From: Primulina eburnea
Lineage: Eukaryota > Streptophyta > Magnoliopsida > Lamiales > Gesneriaceae
Reading direction: 5' to 3'
DNA length: 64,000 nucleotides
Assembly (NCBI RefSeq): GCF_022965805.1
Contig: NC_133114.1
Span: forward strand, 7,088,261-7,152,260
The first letter of the stretch is position 1. The number at the start of each line of letters is the position of its first letter. This document shows, piece after piece, positions 11,667 through 22,725 of this stretch. The position numbers were made by a program, and so were the translations under genes. The notes below the pieces were generated by a model. It did no database searches, was not told the DNA's origin, and saw only the letters and a list, made by a program, of their open reading frames with translations.

Positions 11667-11768
11667 CACCTCCCAACCAGCTTATTGCTAGTCCCTTGCA
11701 ATTTAAGCGTTAATAGAAATACAAAACATATTGATTAATTTAAATAGAAATGTAATCATAACTATCTA
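11667..11768 (-). other. 3' end of the Athila-like interior, with polypurine tract
   Basis: About 100 bp between the 3' LTR and the nested chromovirus. On the minus strand GGTTGGGAGGTG (11667-11678) directly precedes the LTR and is the likely polypurine tract. ATCTA at 11764-11768 is the target duplication of the chromovirus inserted at 11769. Confidence 0.7.
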
Positions 11769-11909
11769 TGTAATGCCCGAGATTTTAATTAACGTAATAT
11801 GAGATTAATCTGAAATGATTTATTGATTAATCAAGGTAATTATAGACGAAAAGTATTAGACTGGAAAAGACGAGAAAAGACGCGAAATTTGTGCGAGGGA
11901 GGTGCCATT

Positions 11910-12148
11910 CGCGCACATGCGCGATCTGGTGCGCACACATGCGCGGGTTTGGCAGAAGACCCAGCACATCTGCGCGGCGTGAGTGCGCGCATATGCGCGG
12001 CATGTCCAGTAGCCAAGGCAAATGTGCAGAAGGCCTCGCGCATATGCGCCGAGGGGAGGCGCGCATATCCGCGAGCACTACAGTAGCAATTTCCAGATAA
12101 AGCTTCCGGCGTATATGCGCAGATGTTGGGCGCACATATGCGCGCGGC
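11910..12148 (+). repeat. GCGCATATGCGC palindrome array (5' LTR of C1)
   Basis: About eight copies or near-copies of the 12-bp palindrome (variants GCGCACATGCGC, GCGCACACATGCGC, GCGTATATGCGC), spaced 15-45 bp with dissimilar spacers. The array sits upstream of the TA-rich tract. It is repeated in the 3' LTR at 23509-23747, where some degenerate copies differ (for example GGCGCATATGCGC in place of GGCGTATATGCGC). Confidence 0.85.
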
Positions 12149-12188
12149 ATGCAACACGAGAACAAGCCACTTGCCTTCCATATGTAAC

Positions 12189-12189
<1 letters not shown>

Positions 12190-12238
<49 letters not shown>
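12190..12238 (+). repeat. (GT)n(AT)n microsatellite
   Basis: Five GT units followed by about eighteen AT units. The matching 3' LTR tract at 23791-23808 is much shorter, showing slippage since insertion. Confidence 0.9.
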
Positions 12239-12240
<2 letters not shown>

Positions 12241-13246
12241 GCATATCAACGTTTCTTCCTCAGATTATTAGAAAAGAAACGAGAAACTTTGTCGAAATCC
12301 TTACGCCTTTATATTTCGATCCGCCCGTCTGATTTTGAATCCGACTTCGATATCATGTCTCTAGCGACGACAGCTACAACTAGACGTAAGTTTTATTGAG
12401 TTCTGATATCATTTGAAATTATGATATGGTCAGAATTAAATATACTTCATATATGATGTTTCTGATATAGTAGGAATCGTATATCTGAAGTCAGATTAAA
12501 GAATGGACTGCGTATGAAATTGTTATGAATTTTCAGGGTTAATTCGATTGTAATTATACCGATTTGATATCAGAATTATGGTATTGTCGATTTTGTGGTA
12601 CTGGAATAGATATTTGATTTGTACTGTATCACTAGATAAATTGATATTAGTCACATTTGGATCAGATGAGTTGTTGATTCGTATATACTGATATTGTATT
12701 GCTTGGTATTGAGAGACTGTACAGAATTGAAATTATATTTTGTATTGATATTGAGTATTGGTCGAATTATGATATCTGTGATGTTGAAGTGACGGGGTTA
12801 CGGAGATGGTATTGTTATACCGTCGAAACGTCAGTGGATTGATATTGATCAGACTCAGTAGTGATTGTGATTATATCGTGATATCGTCGATATGGATTAG
12901 ATTGTATCTTGATTCGATATTGATCAGATTATGTTTTGAATTGCGTATTGATTCGAACAGGCTTGGAATTAAGCGATATATATACACGGTCTATTCGATA
13001 TTGTGTTTCAGATTTGATATGGACAGACTTGACTTCGATACTTCGACTTCGTCAGACCGTGAAGACAAAGGTATAAATTGATGTGAATGTGGGATTGCAC
13101 AACTAAAGTTGGATTTAACTTGAGTCTCCCAAAACCACATAATTTATGTTATTGCATTATTATTTGCAATTGAACGAGATTGATATCTTTGATTTATTGA
13201 TTGATGTTTTGACTTATAGGCGGATGTGTCTAATTGTGAATGAATA

Positions 13247-13312
13247 ATCTTGTGACAATAGTGCCGGATAGTGATGGAATCCTCACTGGCACATTGCACA
13301 TTGTCACAAGAT
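13247..13312 (+). repeat. Strong 66-nt hairpin in the LTR
   Basis: The arms ATCTTGTGACA and TGTCACAAGAT are perfect complements. Nested inside are GTGCC/GGCAC and GTGA/TCAC pairs around a small loop. The 3' LTR copy (32592-32658) keeps the stem, and a related, duplicated version is found in the minus-strand LTR at about 58600-58750. Confidence 0.75.
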
Positions 13313-14107
13313 AGGATATTAACGATAGGACCACAGTCTATGACAGATAGGTCAGGACACTAGATGTTTGGTTATATCGACTTGGATAGAACTAGAGTCT
13401 TTTCTATTACTGTTTGTCGATAAAGGAATACTAACATCTCAAGACTAGATATTTGGTTATATCGACTTGGATAGAACTGGAGTCTTTTCTAATACTGTTT
13501 GTCGATATAGGAATACCAATATCTGGAAACCGGGATCCCTAGGCTAGGATTGAGTCTAGTCTAAAATGTGGAGTCACGAGTCTAAGTGACAGTTTATATT
13601 GATTTGTTTTGATTTATGTTTCTGATGATGGTACATGCTGAGAATAGGATGTATTCTCGATATGGTTTATGTGCTGATTTTGATACATGTTATGAATGTT
13701 TATTTCATGCTTTTATACTTGTTATATGAAATGCATGTATACATGATTTATACTGAGAATGTAATTCTCACCGGAGTTATCCGGCTGTTGTCTTGTTTGT
13801 ATGTGTGCATGGCAACAGGTGGGATAGGATCAGGGTCAAGAAGAGAACGAGGCTGGACTAGATAGCGTGGAGATCCGGGCTTCGAAGAAACTTAGGATTC
13901 AGCACTGATATGTAGTTGAACCTAGTTGAATTCTTGTAGATACACAGGATTGTATGTTTATGTTTAATATGTAATTTGAAGTAAATTACATTACGTTTTC
14001 GCTTTGCATTTTAAAAAAAATAAAATTTAGACCCTGTTTATACTAATTGATTAATTAGTCATAATTATGATTTAGAACATGATTAGCGTCCGGGTCCCCA
14101 CAACAGG

Positions 14108-14119
14108 TGGTATCAGAGC
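14108..14119 (+). promoter_or_regulatory. Primer binding site of C1, tRNA-iMet
   Basis: TGGTATCAGAGC lies five bases after the 5' LTR end. Confidence 0.9.
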
Positions 14120-14494
14120 GATAGTTCCTTTAGACTGAGATAGAGAAGAGTGAGCGGGGTAGAATGAGTTTTCTTTCCTTGCATGTGATGTTAGCTTGTG
14201 ATTGATTATAATGTGGAATTACATTGTGTATGCTAGCATGATGTTATGCTTTACTGCGTGGAGTTACATGGCATATGACTGAATATGATGATGAAATTAC
14301 ATGGTATATGCTAAGATGTCAGTATGTTTTTACTGTTTATAAAGATACTTGTTACCTGAATATCTGAGTTGATTTGGTAATATGTATTATTTGAAACTAG
14401 ATTAGAACCAATTCTTGATCAGAGGTAAGCTGATCACGATTGAGATTGAGACGGATTTGTCTCATGTTACTACTAATGCTTGTGATTATCAGAT

Positions 14495-15454
14495 ATTCCT
14501 CCTAGAAGAATTCCAGAAAGAGGAAGTACTTCAACCGATCAGATGGATGTGTCAGAAACTCTGATGGAAACACAGATGATGAGGTTTCAGTCGTTTCAAC
14601 CGCCGATTCTGAGGGGTCTTGAGGCACCAGTCGATTGTGAGAATTGGCTGGAGGATGTAGAAATGCTGTTTGAGTTTCTGGGTTTCACAGATGATTGTAG
14701 AGTTAAACTGGTTGGAAACTAACTACGGGAAGTCGCTAGGAGTTGGTGGCTGGTAACCAAGGATGCTATAGCACAGCGTGGTTCAATGATTACGTGGAAA
14801 ATTTTTAAAGTTGAATTTTATCAAAGATTTGTACCTTTATCATATAGAGAGGAAAAAAGTGCTGAGTTTGCAAATCTGAGACAGGGTCAGTTGAAGATTG
14901 ATGAGTATTTGGCCCAGTTCTTCACCCTGCTACGTTTTGCACCTCAAGTGGCTAGAAATGATACGGCTATATCTGATCAGTTTATCCAGGGATTGAATCC
15001 GGAGATACGCACATTGGTGAATGTGAAACAACCGAGTAACTTTACCGATACTCTGAATCGAGCCAGAAGAGCAGAAACCGTCCTGATGAGACAAAAGGAA
15101 GCTTCATATGTTCTTCCAACGTCGATACCACAACAACTGCCTTACAGAATCGAGATTCGCAGCAGCAGTGGTGGAAAGAAAGAGCAGTTGAAAGTTCAAA
15201 AGAAGCAGTTCAAGAAGTTAGGGAGCGGTTCATCTAGCTCCAACGGTTCTAGCCCGAGTTATACTGGAATCTATTGCAGAACTTGTGGAGGGAGACACCT
15301 CACAGAGCAATGCCATGGAGTGACTAGTAGATGCAATTTCTGTAAACAGCAAGGACATTTTTCTAGAGTTTGTCCACAGAAAGGCTCCCGGAGATCTCAT
15401 GGAGCAGAATCATCTGGTTGTAAGGACCAAGAGACAGACCCAGGACAACTGTGA
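14495..15454 (+). pseudogene. Chromovirus gag (C1), broken
   Basis: The reading frame PPRRIPERGSTSTDQM... starts about 14495, but the expected ATG reads ATA, so the start is lost. A TAA at 14720-14722 interrupts it just before LREVARSWW. From the internal Met at 14786 the frame runs 222 codons: the retrotransposon gag region (EFYQRFVPLSYREEK, LRQGQLKIDEYLAQF, QFIQGLNPEIR), a Ser-rich linker, and two knuckles, CRTCGGRHLTEQC and CNFCKQQGHFSRVC. It aligns closely with the gag at the right edge of the window (63351-63989). Confidence 0.85.
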
Positions 15455-16953
15455 TGATATAGTGGCAGGTACTGTTCTTTTATGATTATGTTGCATATGT
15501 ATTGATATATACTAATGCATTCTATACGATTATCTTTGACTGAGTTGCATTGATATATGTTGTACTTGTTGGGTCTGTATGACTGTAGTATTGAGTCCTT
15601 TATCTTTTGGGGGAAAAGATTGTTATCAATGAATTCTGTAAATATCATATACTGCAGTAAAAGGAGAATAAGATTGAGTTATATTAGGTGGTATTTGTGT
15701 TGTCTGATTCTGACTATATTATTGATATTGATGTGTTGACAAGTACAGAACTATTGTAGATTCTTGCCAGGAGATGGTAAGATTCGGACCTGAAATGGCC
15801 GAATAATAACTAATATACGATAAGGATTTCGATTTAAAATTCCTGTGATATCCATATTATTTATGACTCGAGGATTATCGAAAGGAATGGAGTAATTCCT
15901 TAGGTAATCAGTTGATTTACTGAGATGGAATGGATCATTGACTGAGTTGCTAGGGACAGGAGCGTTGCTACGGTTGTCCAAAGGAGATTTCGAGTCTTGA
16001 TTCTAGCCAGGGAGATTTATGTCAACCTTGACTCGATATCAGGTACTGTTATTCCTTTCAGAACATTGTACCGAATGATATTGATTGAATTGAAAAGAAT
16101 CGAAATGTCAGTTAGAAGATCTACTGCCCGAGAGTTAGAGTTATATCTGATTATGTGGTTCTCGTTGAAATACTTAAATTCTGTGTATGGGTTGATAGAC
16201 TCTGTTTTCAGAAGTGATCTGATGACTTTATGCTCGTGTTATCTATGATATTTTGATATATTCGCAGCGTATGATTGATTGTAGCACAGTTAAGACCGTG
16301 ATCAGTGGCGGAAAACGACATTGAAAATGACAGAATTTCAGAAATGTCAGAAATTGTGTTTTATGTGATTACTAGATTGGTATATGATTGATATTTTGAA
16401 TCCGATCCGATATTGCTGTTATTCTGAATCTGTATTTGATATCGATTGTTATGAACCGTTGGGAATTATTTATAATTCAAGCCGACTCAGAGCCGATTTT
16501 TAAAATTACAGCAGTTCAGAAGTTTGATCAGACTGTTCAGAACTTGATTTCGATAGTCAAAACAGTGTGTCAGTCAGAATACAAGGAGGGTAATGCTTTA
16601 TTTTATATAAATAACTGATTTATTTGTGCCAGATATTTCGAATTTGAAATGACAGGTATTGTCAAATGCACACAGTAGTAAATTCTGTATTGTTCTGACA
16701 ATAGGAAATGTGTGATAATTCGAACGGACAGTTTTGATGTAAACAAATGAAATCAGTTAAGTCAGAATTTGTATTGAAATATCTAAATCGCTGATAGATG
16801 AAAACGGGAAGATGAAAACGAGGAGATTGGTTATACAGATTATCGATTCCTGAATAGAAATGGGAGTACATTTCTATGGATTTTGTGATGGAATTATCAC
16901 AATATTTTCAAGATTGTGATGTGATCTGATTATGATTGATAGATTGCTCGAAG

Positions 16954-17010
<57 letters not shown>

Positions 17011-17162
17011 TATATATATATATATTATTTTGTACAGGAAGATGTACAGATATTATCAGACGACTGAGAGGTATGTCAGAAAAGAGCTCAGATTGTATTG
17101 AATGCCAGAGTTGATTATATTATACCGTGATTTTTGGTTGATTTTGTACTTGTGGCAGAATG
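15455..17162 (+). pseudogene. Eroded pol remnants of C1 (protease to integrase)
   Basis: No long frame survives, but short stretches match the right-hand chromovirus in order: AYVLIYTNA (degraded protease LIDTGAS) near 15490, MVRFGPEMAE near 15775, and the integrase section around IPEWKW...MDFVMELPQ at about 16840-16910. The spacing shows that most of RT and RNase H is deleted or unrecognisable. An AT microsatellite occupies 16954-17028. Confidence 0.65.
16954..17028. repeat. (AT)n microsatellite
   Basis: About 75 bp of nearly pure AT dinucleotide with a single GATA interruption, inside the eroded pol of C1. Confidence 0.95.
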
Positions 17163-17657
17163 TATAGTGATAGGATCGGTTGGGGGGATCATCGTTGAGC
17201 TAAAATAGCTCGGTTTTTGAAATATTGAACACCGATGAATTAAATCGAGTTTGGTGTTCAAACCAAGCGGAAAATACTCGAAATAATCCTTCGTAGAAAC
17301 CGAATAAATATTTTGTAAACCATTTAAATATATGCACGTTGAATGAGTTAAAATATTTAGTTGAAGCATTTTATCAAACACTTGGTATACAATATTTTGG
17401 TATTTGAAGAACACATAAAATTCTTCAACAATGCATCTTTAAAAACAGTGGAAATGATAAGTAAATACAATAAATAAATAGACACGAATTTGTTTATGGA
17501 TGTTCGGAGATTAACAACTCCTACGTCACCCCTTCTTCCCCTTGGGAAGGATCCACTAGAAGACTTTGATTTATACAACTCATTGTACAAACCCATTCAG
17601 CTAGGACTTACCCACTGCCTAAAACTGAACTCCTAGCACTCAAGATTGTAGGCAGCA

Positions 17658-19617
17658 TGTAATAGCCGATCGTTCATGTCTTTTATTATGAATTACGGTA
17701 TTTTTATTGTGGTGGTTATTGATGTACATTATGATATGAATGGTAATGAATGTTATAGAATGGAATAGATAATGGATGGGTAGAATAGAAGGTTGAATTT
17801 GAGTTAAATAGGTAATGGAAGTGCTGAAACGGTATGAAACGGTGGCAGTAGTTGTGGTTTTTAGCATAATGTTTTGTTTATTGATCCAATTGATGTGAGG
17901 CCACTTCCATTAGAAAGATAAGACATAAGGCTATAACTTTCATGTTTTGAGTTTTGTTCAAATCATTGTGGAAGATAAGCCAAAAGCGACCCGAAGTGAG
18001 TTGTGCGTATCGTCGCTCCTACAATGACACATGTTGGGAGAAATGGCATAACTTTTTAGTCAGACCTCCAAATGATCTGAATTTTTGATATGTTTAAGGA
18101 AAGACATAGAGCTACAACTTTGTAGTTTACCACTTTTCCAAATTATGAACGGAAGAGGTGTTTCTGAGGCGATCTTTGCAGTGTGCTCGCCCTAGCGGGC
18201 AAAAGTGGCCGCCCTAGCGAGCCTTGTTCGGAAAAAAATAGTTTTTGGCCGAGAGTTCCTCGCCCTAGCGGGAAAAAGTGTCCGCCCCAGCGGCCAGCAT
18301 TTTTTTAAAAGCGTGTTTTTGGAGTTTTAAGTGCTTATATACAAGTGTTGCTCTATTTTCTCTCATTTCTTCCCTCATTCTCGATTCTTCTCTCAAGGGG
18401 TGAGCTAGGGTTCCTATTTCTCTCCTTTCTTTTCTTTGATTCAAGCTTGTGGTTGGTGATTTGTGTTGAGAGCAAGGTTATTGTTGGTTCAAGGAAGCTA
18501 AGGTAAGTTTTGGTGTGGTTATTTCTTGGTTTTGGTGTTGGGAGAGATCATGGGTTTGTTGTTGGTGTTGGTTTTATGGATCAATTGATATGGGTTTATG
18601 ATTATTGAGATGTTAATGGTTCAATATATGGTTATTGTTGTAAGAATTCCTCAAGGACTTGACAAGCATTTGTGTATTGGGTTGTAAGTAGACTTTTCCT
18701 TGAATGCATCTTTTGAACTATGTATATGGTATGGTAAATGGTATTTTAAATGATGTTAGCTCATTTAAAATCATTGATTATGTATATATGGTATGTATTG
18801 TTATGTTCAAAAGAAATGGAATTGGAGCCAAATGGCAAGGTAAAGGAGCTAAGGTTTTAGCACGCACATCACGTGTTTGATTAAACGGTTCAATGAATGT
18901 TTTTATGGCTTGATGGTTATATGGTATTGTGGTGTTACCTATGGTAATTCTAAACCCACTTGACGGAAGTTGATCAACATAATGACATGTACGGTGACTG
19001 ATTTTGACTGAGATGTACATGTATACCATCGACGGATGAGCTATCAATGCCATACAAATGAAAAGAAATGAATTGTGCTATAGGTGCCATCTTATAATTG
19101 TTATTTATGTATTTTATTGATTGATGGCATGTCACGGTAAAGAAATGATACGGATTCTTCCATTGCACTATGGTTTATGTATTTGTTATTTAAAGGTCTA
19201 CTTGCTGAGTTTTATAACTCATTTCAGTTATGTTCATGAGATGCAGATGCATGTAAACGGGATTGATACGGCGGGGTGTCAAGACAGAAGGAAGACATGT
19301 GCCAAGCTTGGAGGAAGAATGAAGATAGTATTTTGTTCTGAAATGATTTGGGATGTAAAACACTTGGTATATTTTGGGAGTTTAACTTGTCTCAACTATT
19401 TTGGTAATCAAAGGTTCTACTTTTGAATGCGTATATTGTTATGTTTAGTTGTGATAATTCTATTGTGTTTTGGTTTTATTTCTTGAGGTAGGTTATGAGT
19501 TCTTTTTATGGGGAAACTTTGCCAAAATTTTTAAAGATCATATTTCCTCCAAGTCTTTATTTTTAAGGCTTCCGCATTATAGAGTCTATTTCTTTTAAAA
19601 CGGGTCAGGGTGTCACA
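17658..19617 (+). mobile_element. Solo LTR of a chromovirus-like element (1960 bp)
   Basis: Begins TGTAATAGCCGA and ends GGTCAGGGTGTCACA, the same terminal style as the intact chromovirus at 24714. It has no primer site or interior, and CAGCA duplications lie directly on both sides, so it formed by LTR-LTR recombination after insertion. It includes a four-copy CGCCCTAGCGGGC array (18187-18295) and a TATA-like TTATATAC at about 18335. Confidence 0.9.
18187..18295 (+). repeat. CGCCCTAGCGGGC motif array (four copies)
   Basis: Copies at about 18187-18200, 18207-18223, 18260-18272 and 18281-18295, as two close pairs with unrelated spacers. The TATA-like sequence is about 40 bp further downstream. 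Confidence 0.8.
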
Positions 19618-19894
19618 CAGCACCTCACAATCAGCATATTGTTTAATGTCTCATATGCAAAGACTACATACACAAGTTTATTGTCTTTGTGCAAGACTCA
19701 CTCGACTACTCTTTGATGCTCAACTCTCTTGTATATGTGTGAGTGATTGTGTGTGAAGAATATATCAGTTACAGTGTACATCTCAAATGTATCCTCACAC
19801 AAGGGCTTGTGCTCTCAACTAGCTGATTTCTTTATGCCAAGTGCCCATGCTTTGAATCCACTTCAAAAGCTCTTGTTTGATCTTCAAGATGTTG

Positions 19895-19902
19895 TATTTA
19901 TA
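19895..19902 (-). promoter_or_regulatory. TATA box of the Sirevirus-like LTR (left copy)
   Basis: TATAAATA on the minus strand; the right LTR has the same box at 21965-21972. The W-box array lies 80-150 bp upstream on the minus strand. Confidence 0.6.
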
Positions 19903-19980
19903 GGCTCAAACACTGATATATACGTTAGACACAAGAATATGACCGTTGAAAAGTTTATGTACTGTTTCGGGAAGTGCAAC

Positions 19981-20170
19981 GGTCAAATTCAGCTTACTGG
20001 GCATTTTCCCGACTGGTCAACTCTGGTCAACTGGTCAACTCTGGTCAACTCAACTGGTCTTTCAGTTAGTCTGGTTCAGTTGGTCAGTTCAGCTGGTTCA
20101 GTTCAGTTTCAGCAGGTCAGTTCAGTTTCAGCAGGTGTGCTGAAATCAGCCCAGCTGATTTCAGTTTGTG
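19981..20170 (-). promoter_or_regulatory. W-box (TTGACC) and CAGTTCAG array
   Basis: On the minus strand TTGACC occurs at 19981-19986, 20015-20020, 20025-20030, 20033-20038 and 20043-20048, followed upstream by repeated CTGAACTGA-type phrases to 20170. TTGAC(C/T) is the core site of WRKY transcription factors. The right LTR keeps three TTGACC copies (22051-22056, 22085-22090, 22095-22100). Position upstream of the TATA box fits an inducible promoter; that function is inferred. Confidence 0.6.
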
Positions 20171-20667
20171 CAGAACCAGTAGCTTCATCGCCATTTAGCA
20201 GCATCTTAAGCTTCGATTCAGACTTCGACTTCTATTAATGATTTGTAGATCTTCGTCTTATCTTTCCAACGCATACTGATCGCTTCATTTCGATAACCGA
20301 GCTGAGAGATATGACCAAAATACCGCAGCTGCTCAAACCCAACTGATTGTTGTTTTCGTGTGATCAGTTCGATGATTGAGCGATCAGTTAGACCATGATA
20401 ACATCCGATTTTGCCCAACTGACGTGAAATACGACTTGTTCCAAATTGAGTTTTCTGATCAGTCCAATTGGCGGATTGTCGTTTGGATCATCCATATGAG
20501 AGATATCATCAAAATACAGAAGCTTGCTAGAAATTCAGTTTGTGCAAAATTCAGTTTCAGCTTGCTTCTTGTGTTTGCAACTTCACACTTGAGTAAATAT
20601 GTTAGAAACATAATAACAAGTTTTGTTAACATCAAAATCAAGATTGCGAATATGAAATATTCCAACA

Positions 20668-21202
20668 ATCTCCCCCTTTTTGATGATCACAAAACTTGGA
20701 TAAACAATCAACACAACTAACATATTTCTCCCCCTTTTTGTGTGAATCAAAAAGTCATATTTCAAAACATTTAAAACAAAATTTTCTCCCCCTCAATATC
20801 TAAAAATAATCTACTCATTAAATCTATAATGAGTTCTCCCCCTATATTTTAGAAATTTTGAAAAATGTAAAAGAGGAGGGATAACTAACCAATTTTCTTC
20901 ATGGCTCATTTTCTGCTGCAGCACATATGCCCTGTCTTCAACAAATAAACTGTATATTTTCGTACATAATTAGGCTGCAAATTTTATACCGCTGTAAACC
21001 TCTACGAGTCTAGTTTGCAACGCAAAAAGCGGTTCGCCATTTGGACACTCGAGCTAGGAGATATGCCATTTTTCCTACGGTCGCTGCAAGCTGCGCGAAA
21101 ATTCAGTTTTGCATATATATGTGTAAAAATATGAAATTTCGAATTTTTAACATCAAAATCAGTTTCAATGTTCTTTCAAGAACAACCCGCTCTGATACCA
21201 CT
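20668..21202 (-). other. Interior of the Sirevirus-like derivative: four polypurine tracts and primer site
   Basis: On the minus strand polypurine tracts (AAAAGGGGGAGA and variants) lie at 20670-20681, 20726-20739, 20784-20793 and 20834-20843. The primer site TGGTATCAGAGC is at 21189-21200. The remaining sequence has no ORF. This is a fusion of the extreme 5' and 3' ends of an autonomous element. Confidence 0.8.
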
Positions 21203-22720
21203 TGATAGGATCGGTTGGGGGGATCATCGTTGAGCTACAATAGCTCGGTTCTTGAAATATTGAACACCGATGAATTAAATCGAGTTTGGTGTTCAAACCA
21301 AGCGGAAAATACTCGAAATAATCCTTCGTAGAAACCGAATAAATATTTTGTAAACCATTTAAATATATGCACGTTGAATGAGTTAAAATATTCAGTTGAA
21401 GCATTTTATCAAACACTTGGTATACAATATTTTGGTATTTGAAGAACACATAAAATGCTTCAACAATGCATCTTTAAAAACAGTGGAAATGATAAATAAA
21501 TGCAATAAATAAATAGACACGAATTTGTTTATGGATGTTCGGAGATTAACAACTCCTACGTCACCCCTTCTTCCCCTTAGGAAGGATCCACTAGAAGACT
21601 TTGATTTATACAACTCATTGTACAAACCCATTCAGCTAGGACTTACCCACTGCCTAAAACTGAACTCCTAGCACTCAAGATTGTAGGCAGCACCTCACAA
21701 TCAGCATATTGTTTAATGTCTCATATGCAAAGACTACATACACAAGTTTATTGTCTTTGTGCAAGACTCACTCGACTACTCTTTGATGCTCAACTCTCTT
21801 GTATATGTGTGAGTGATTGTGTGTGAAGAATATATCAGTTACAGTGTACATCTCAAATGTATCCTCACACAAGGGCTTGTGCTCTCAACTAGCAGATTTC
21901 TTTATGCCAAGTGCCCATGCTTTGAATCCACTTCAAAAGCTCTTGTTTGATCTTCAAGATGTTGTATTTATAGGCTCAAACACTGATATATACGTTAGAC
22001 ACAAGAATATGACCGTTGAAAAGTTTCTGTACTGTTTCGGGAAGTGCAACGGTCAAATTCAGCTTACTGGGCATTTTCCAGACTGGTCAACTCTGGTCAA
22101 CTCAACTGGTCTTTCAGTTAGTCTGGTTCAGTTGGTCAGTTCAGCTGGTTCAGTTCAGTTTCAGCAGGTCAGTTCAGTTTCAGCAGGTGTGCTGAAATCA
22201 GCCCAGCTGATTTCAGTTTGTGCAGAACCAGTAGCTTCATCGCCATTTAACAGCATCTTAAGCTTCGATTCAGACTTCGACTTCTATTAATGATTTGTAG
22301 ATCTTCGTCTTATCTTTCCAACGCATACTGAATCGCTTCATTTCGATAACCGAGCTGAGAGATATGACCAAAATACCGCAGCTGCTCAAACCCAACTGAT
22401 TGTTGTTTTCGTGTGATCAGTTCGATGATTGAGCGATCAGTTAGACCATGATAACATCCGATTTTGCCCAACTGACGTGAAATACGACTTGTTCCAAATT
22501 GAGTTTTCTGATCAGTCCAGTTGGTGGATTGTCGTTTGGATCATCCATCTGAGAGATATCATCAAAATACAGAAGCTTGCCAGAAATTCAGTTTGTGCAA
22601 AATTCAGTTTCAGCTTGCTTCTTGTGTTTGCAACTTCACACTTGAGTAAATATGTTAGAAACATAATAACAAGTTTTGTTAACATCAAAATCAAGATTGC
22701 GAATATGAAATATTCCAACA
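21203..22720 (-). repeat. 5' LTR of the Sirevirus-like derivative (1518 bp)
   Basis: Complete copy with TG...CA ends on the minus strand, TATA box 21965-21972 and three W-boxes. TATAG follows at 22721. Confidence 0.9.
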
Positions 22721-22725
22721 TATAG

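Larger units (their letters stand above)
11769..14102 (+). repeat. 5' LTR of element C1 (2334 bp)
   Basis: Contains, in order, the GCGCATATGCGC motif array (11910-12148), a TA microsatellite that may act as the TATA region (12190-12238), a strong hairpin (13247-13312), a duplicated TATATCGAC/GTCGATATA hairpin unit (13369-13525) and the block CCGGAGTTATCCGG...GGCAACAGGTGGG conserved across three LTR families (13764-13833). The 3' LTR has the same parts with scattered substitutions and a shorter microsatellite. Confidence 0.9.
17168..20667 (-). repeat. 3' LTR of the Sirevirus-like derivative, split by a solo LTR
   Basis: Pieces 17168-17657 and 19618-20667 together match the other LTR (21203-22720). 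The interruption is bordered by CAGCA on both sides. Compared with the other LTR this copy has an additional 18-bp unit in the W-box array (20012-20050) and few other substitutions. Confidence 0.9.
17168..22720 (-). mobile_element. Shrunken Sirevirus-like Copia derivative without coding capacity
   Basis: Two LTRs of about 1.5 kb flank only 535 bp of interior (20668-21202). On the minus strand the LTR starts TGTTGGAATATTTC and ends CCGATCCTATCA, followed by the iMet primer site. The interior has four separate GGGGGAGA polypurine tracts, an arrangement described for Sireviruses near the 3' LTR. TATAG duplications flank it (17163-17167, 22721-22725). Gag-pol is missing completely, so it must have been copied in trans. 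The left LTR holds a solo LTR. Confidence 0.85.

Noticed and set aside
11823..12399. Overlapping ORFs of 70-140 codons on both strands with Arg/Ala/His-rich proteins
   Set aside because: They result from translating the GCGCATATGCGC array and the AT microsatellite; no codon bias or domain.
19747..20238. 163-codon ORF (and its 157-codon twin at 21817-22290)
   Set aside because: Located on the opposite strand within both LTRs of the Sirevirus-like element; the C-terminal half is a translation of the CAGTTCAG/GGTCAAC array.
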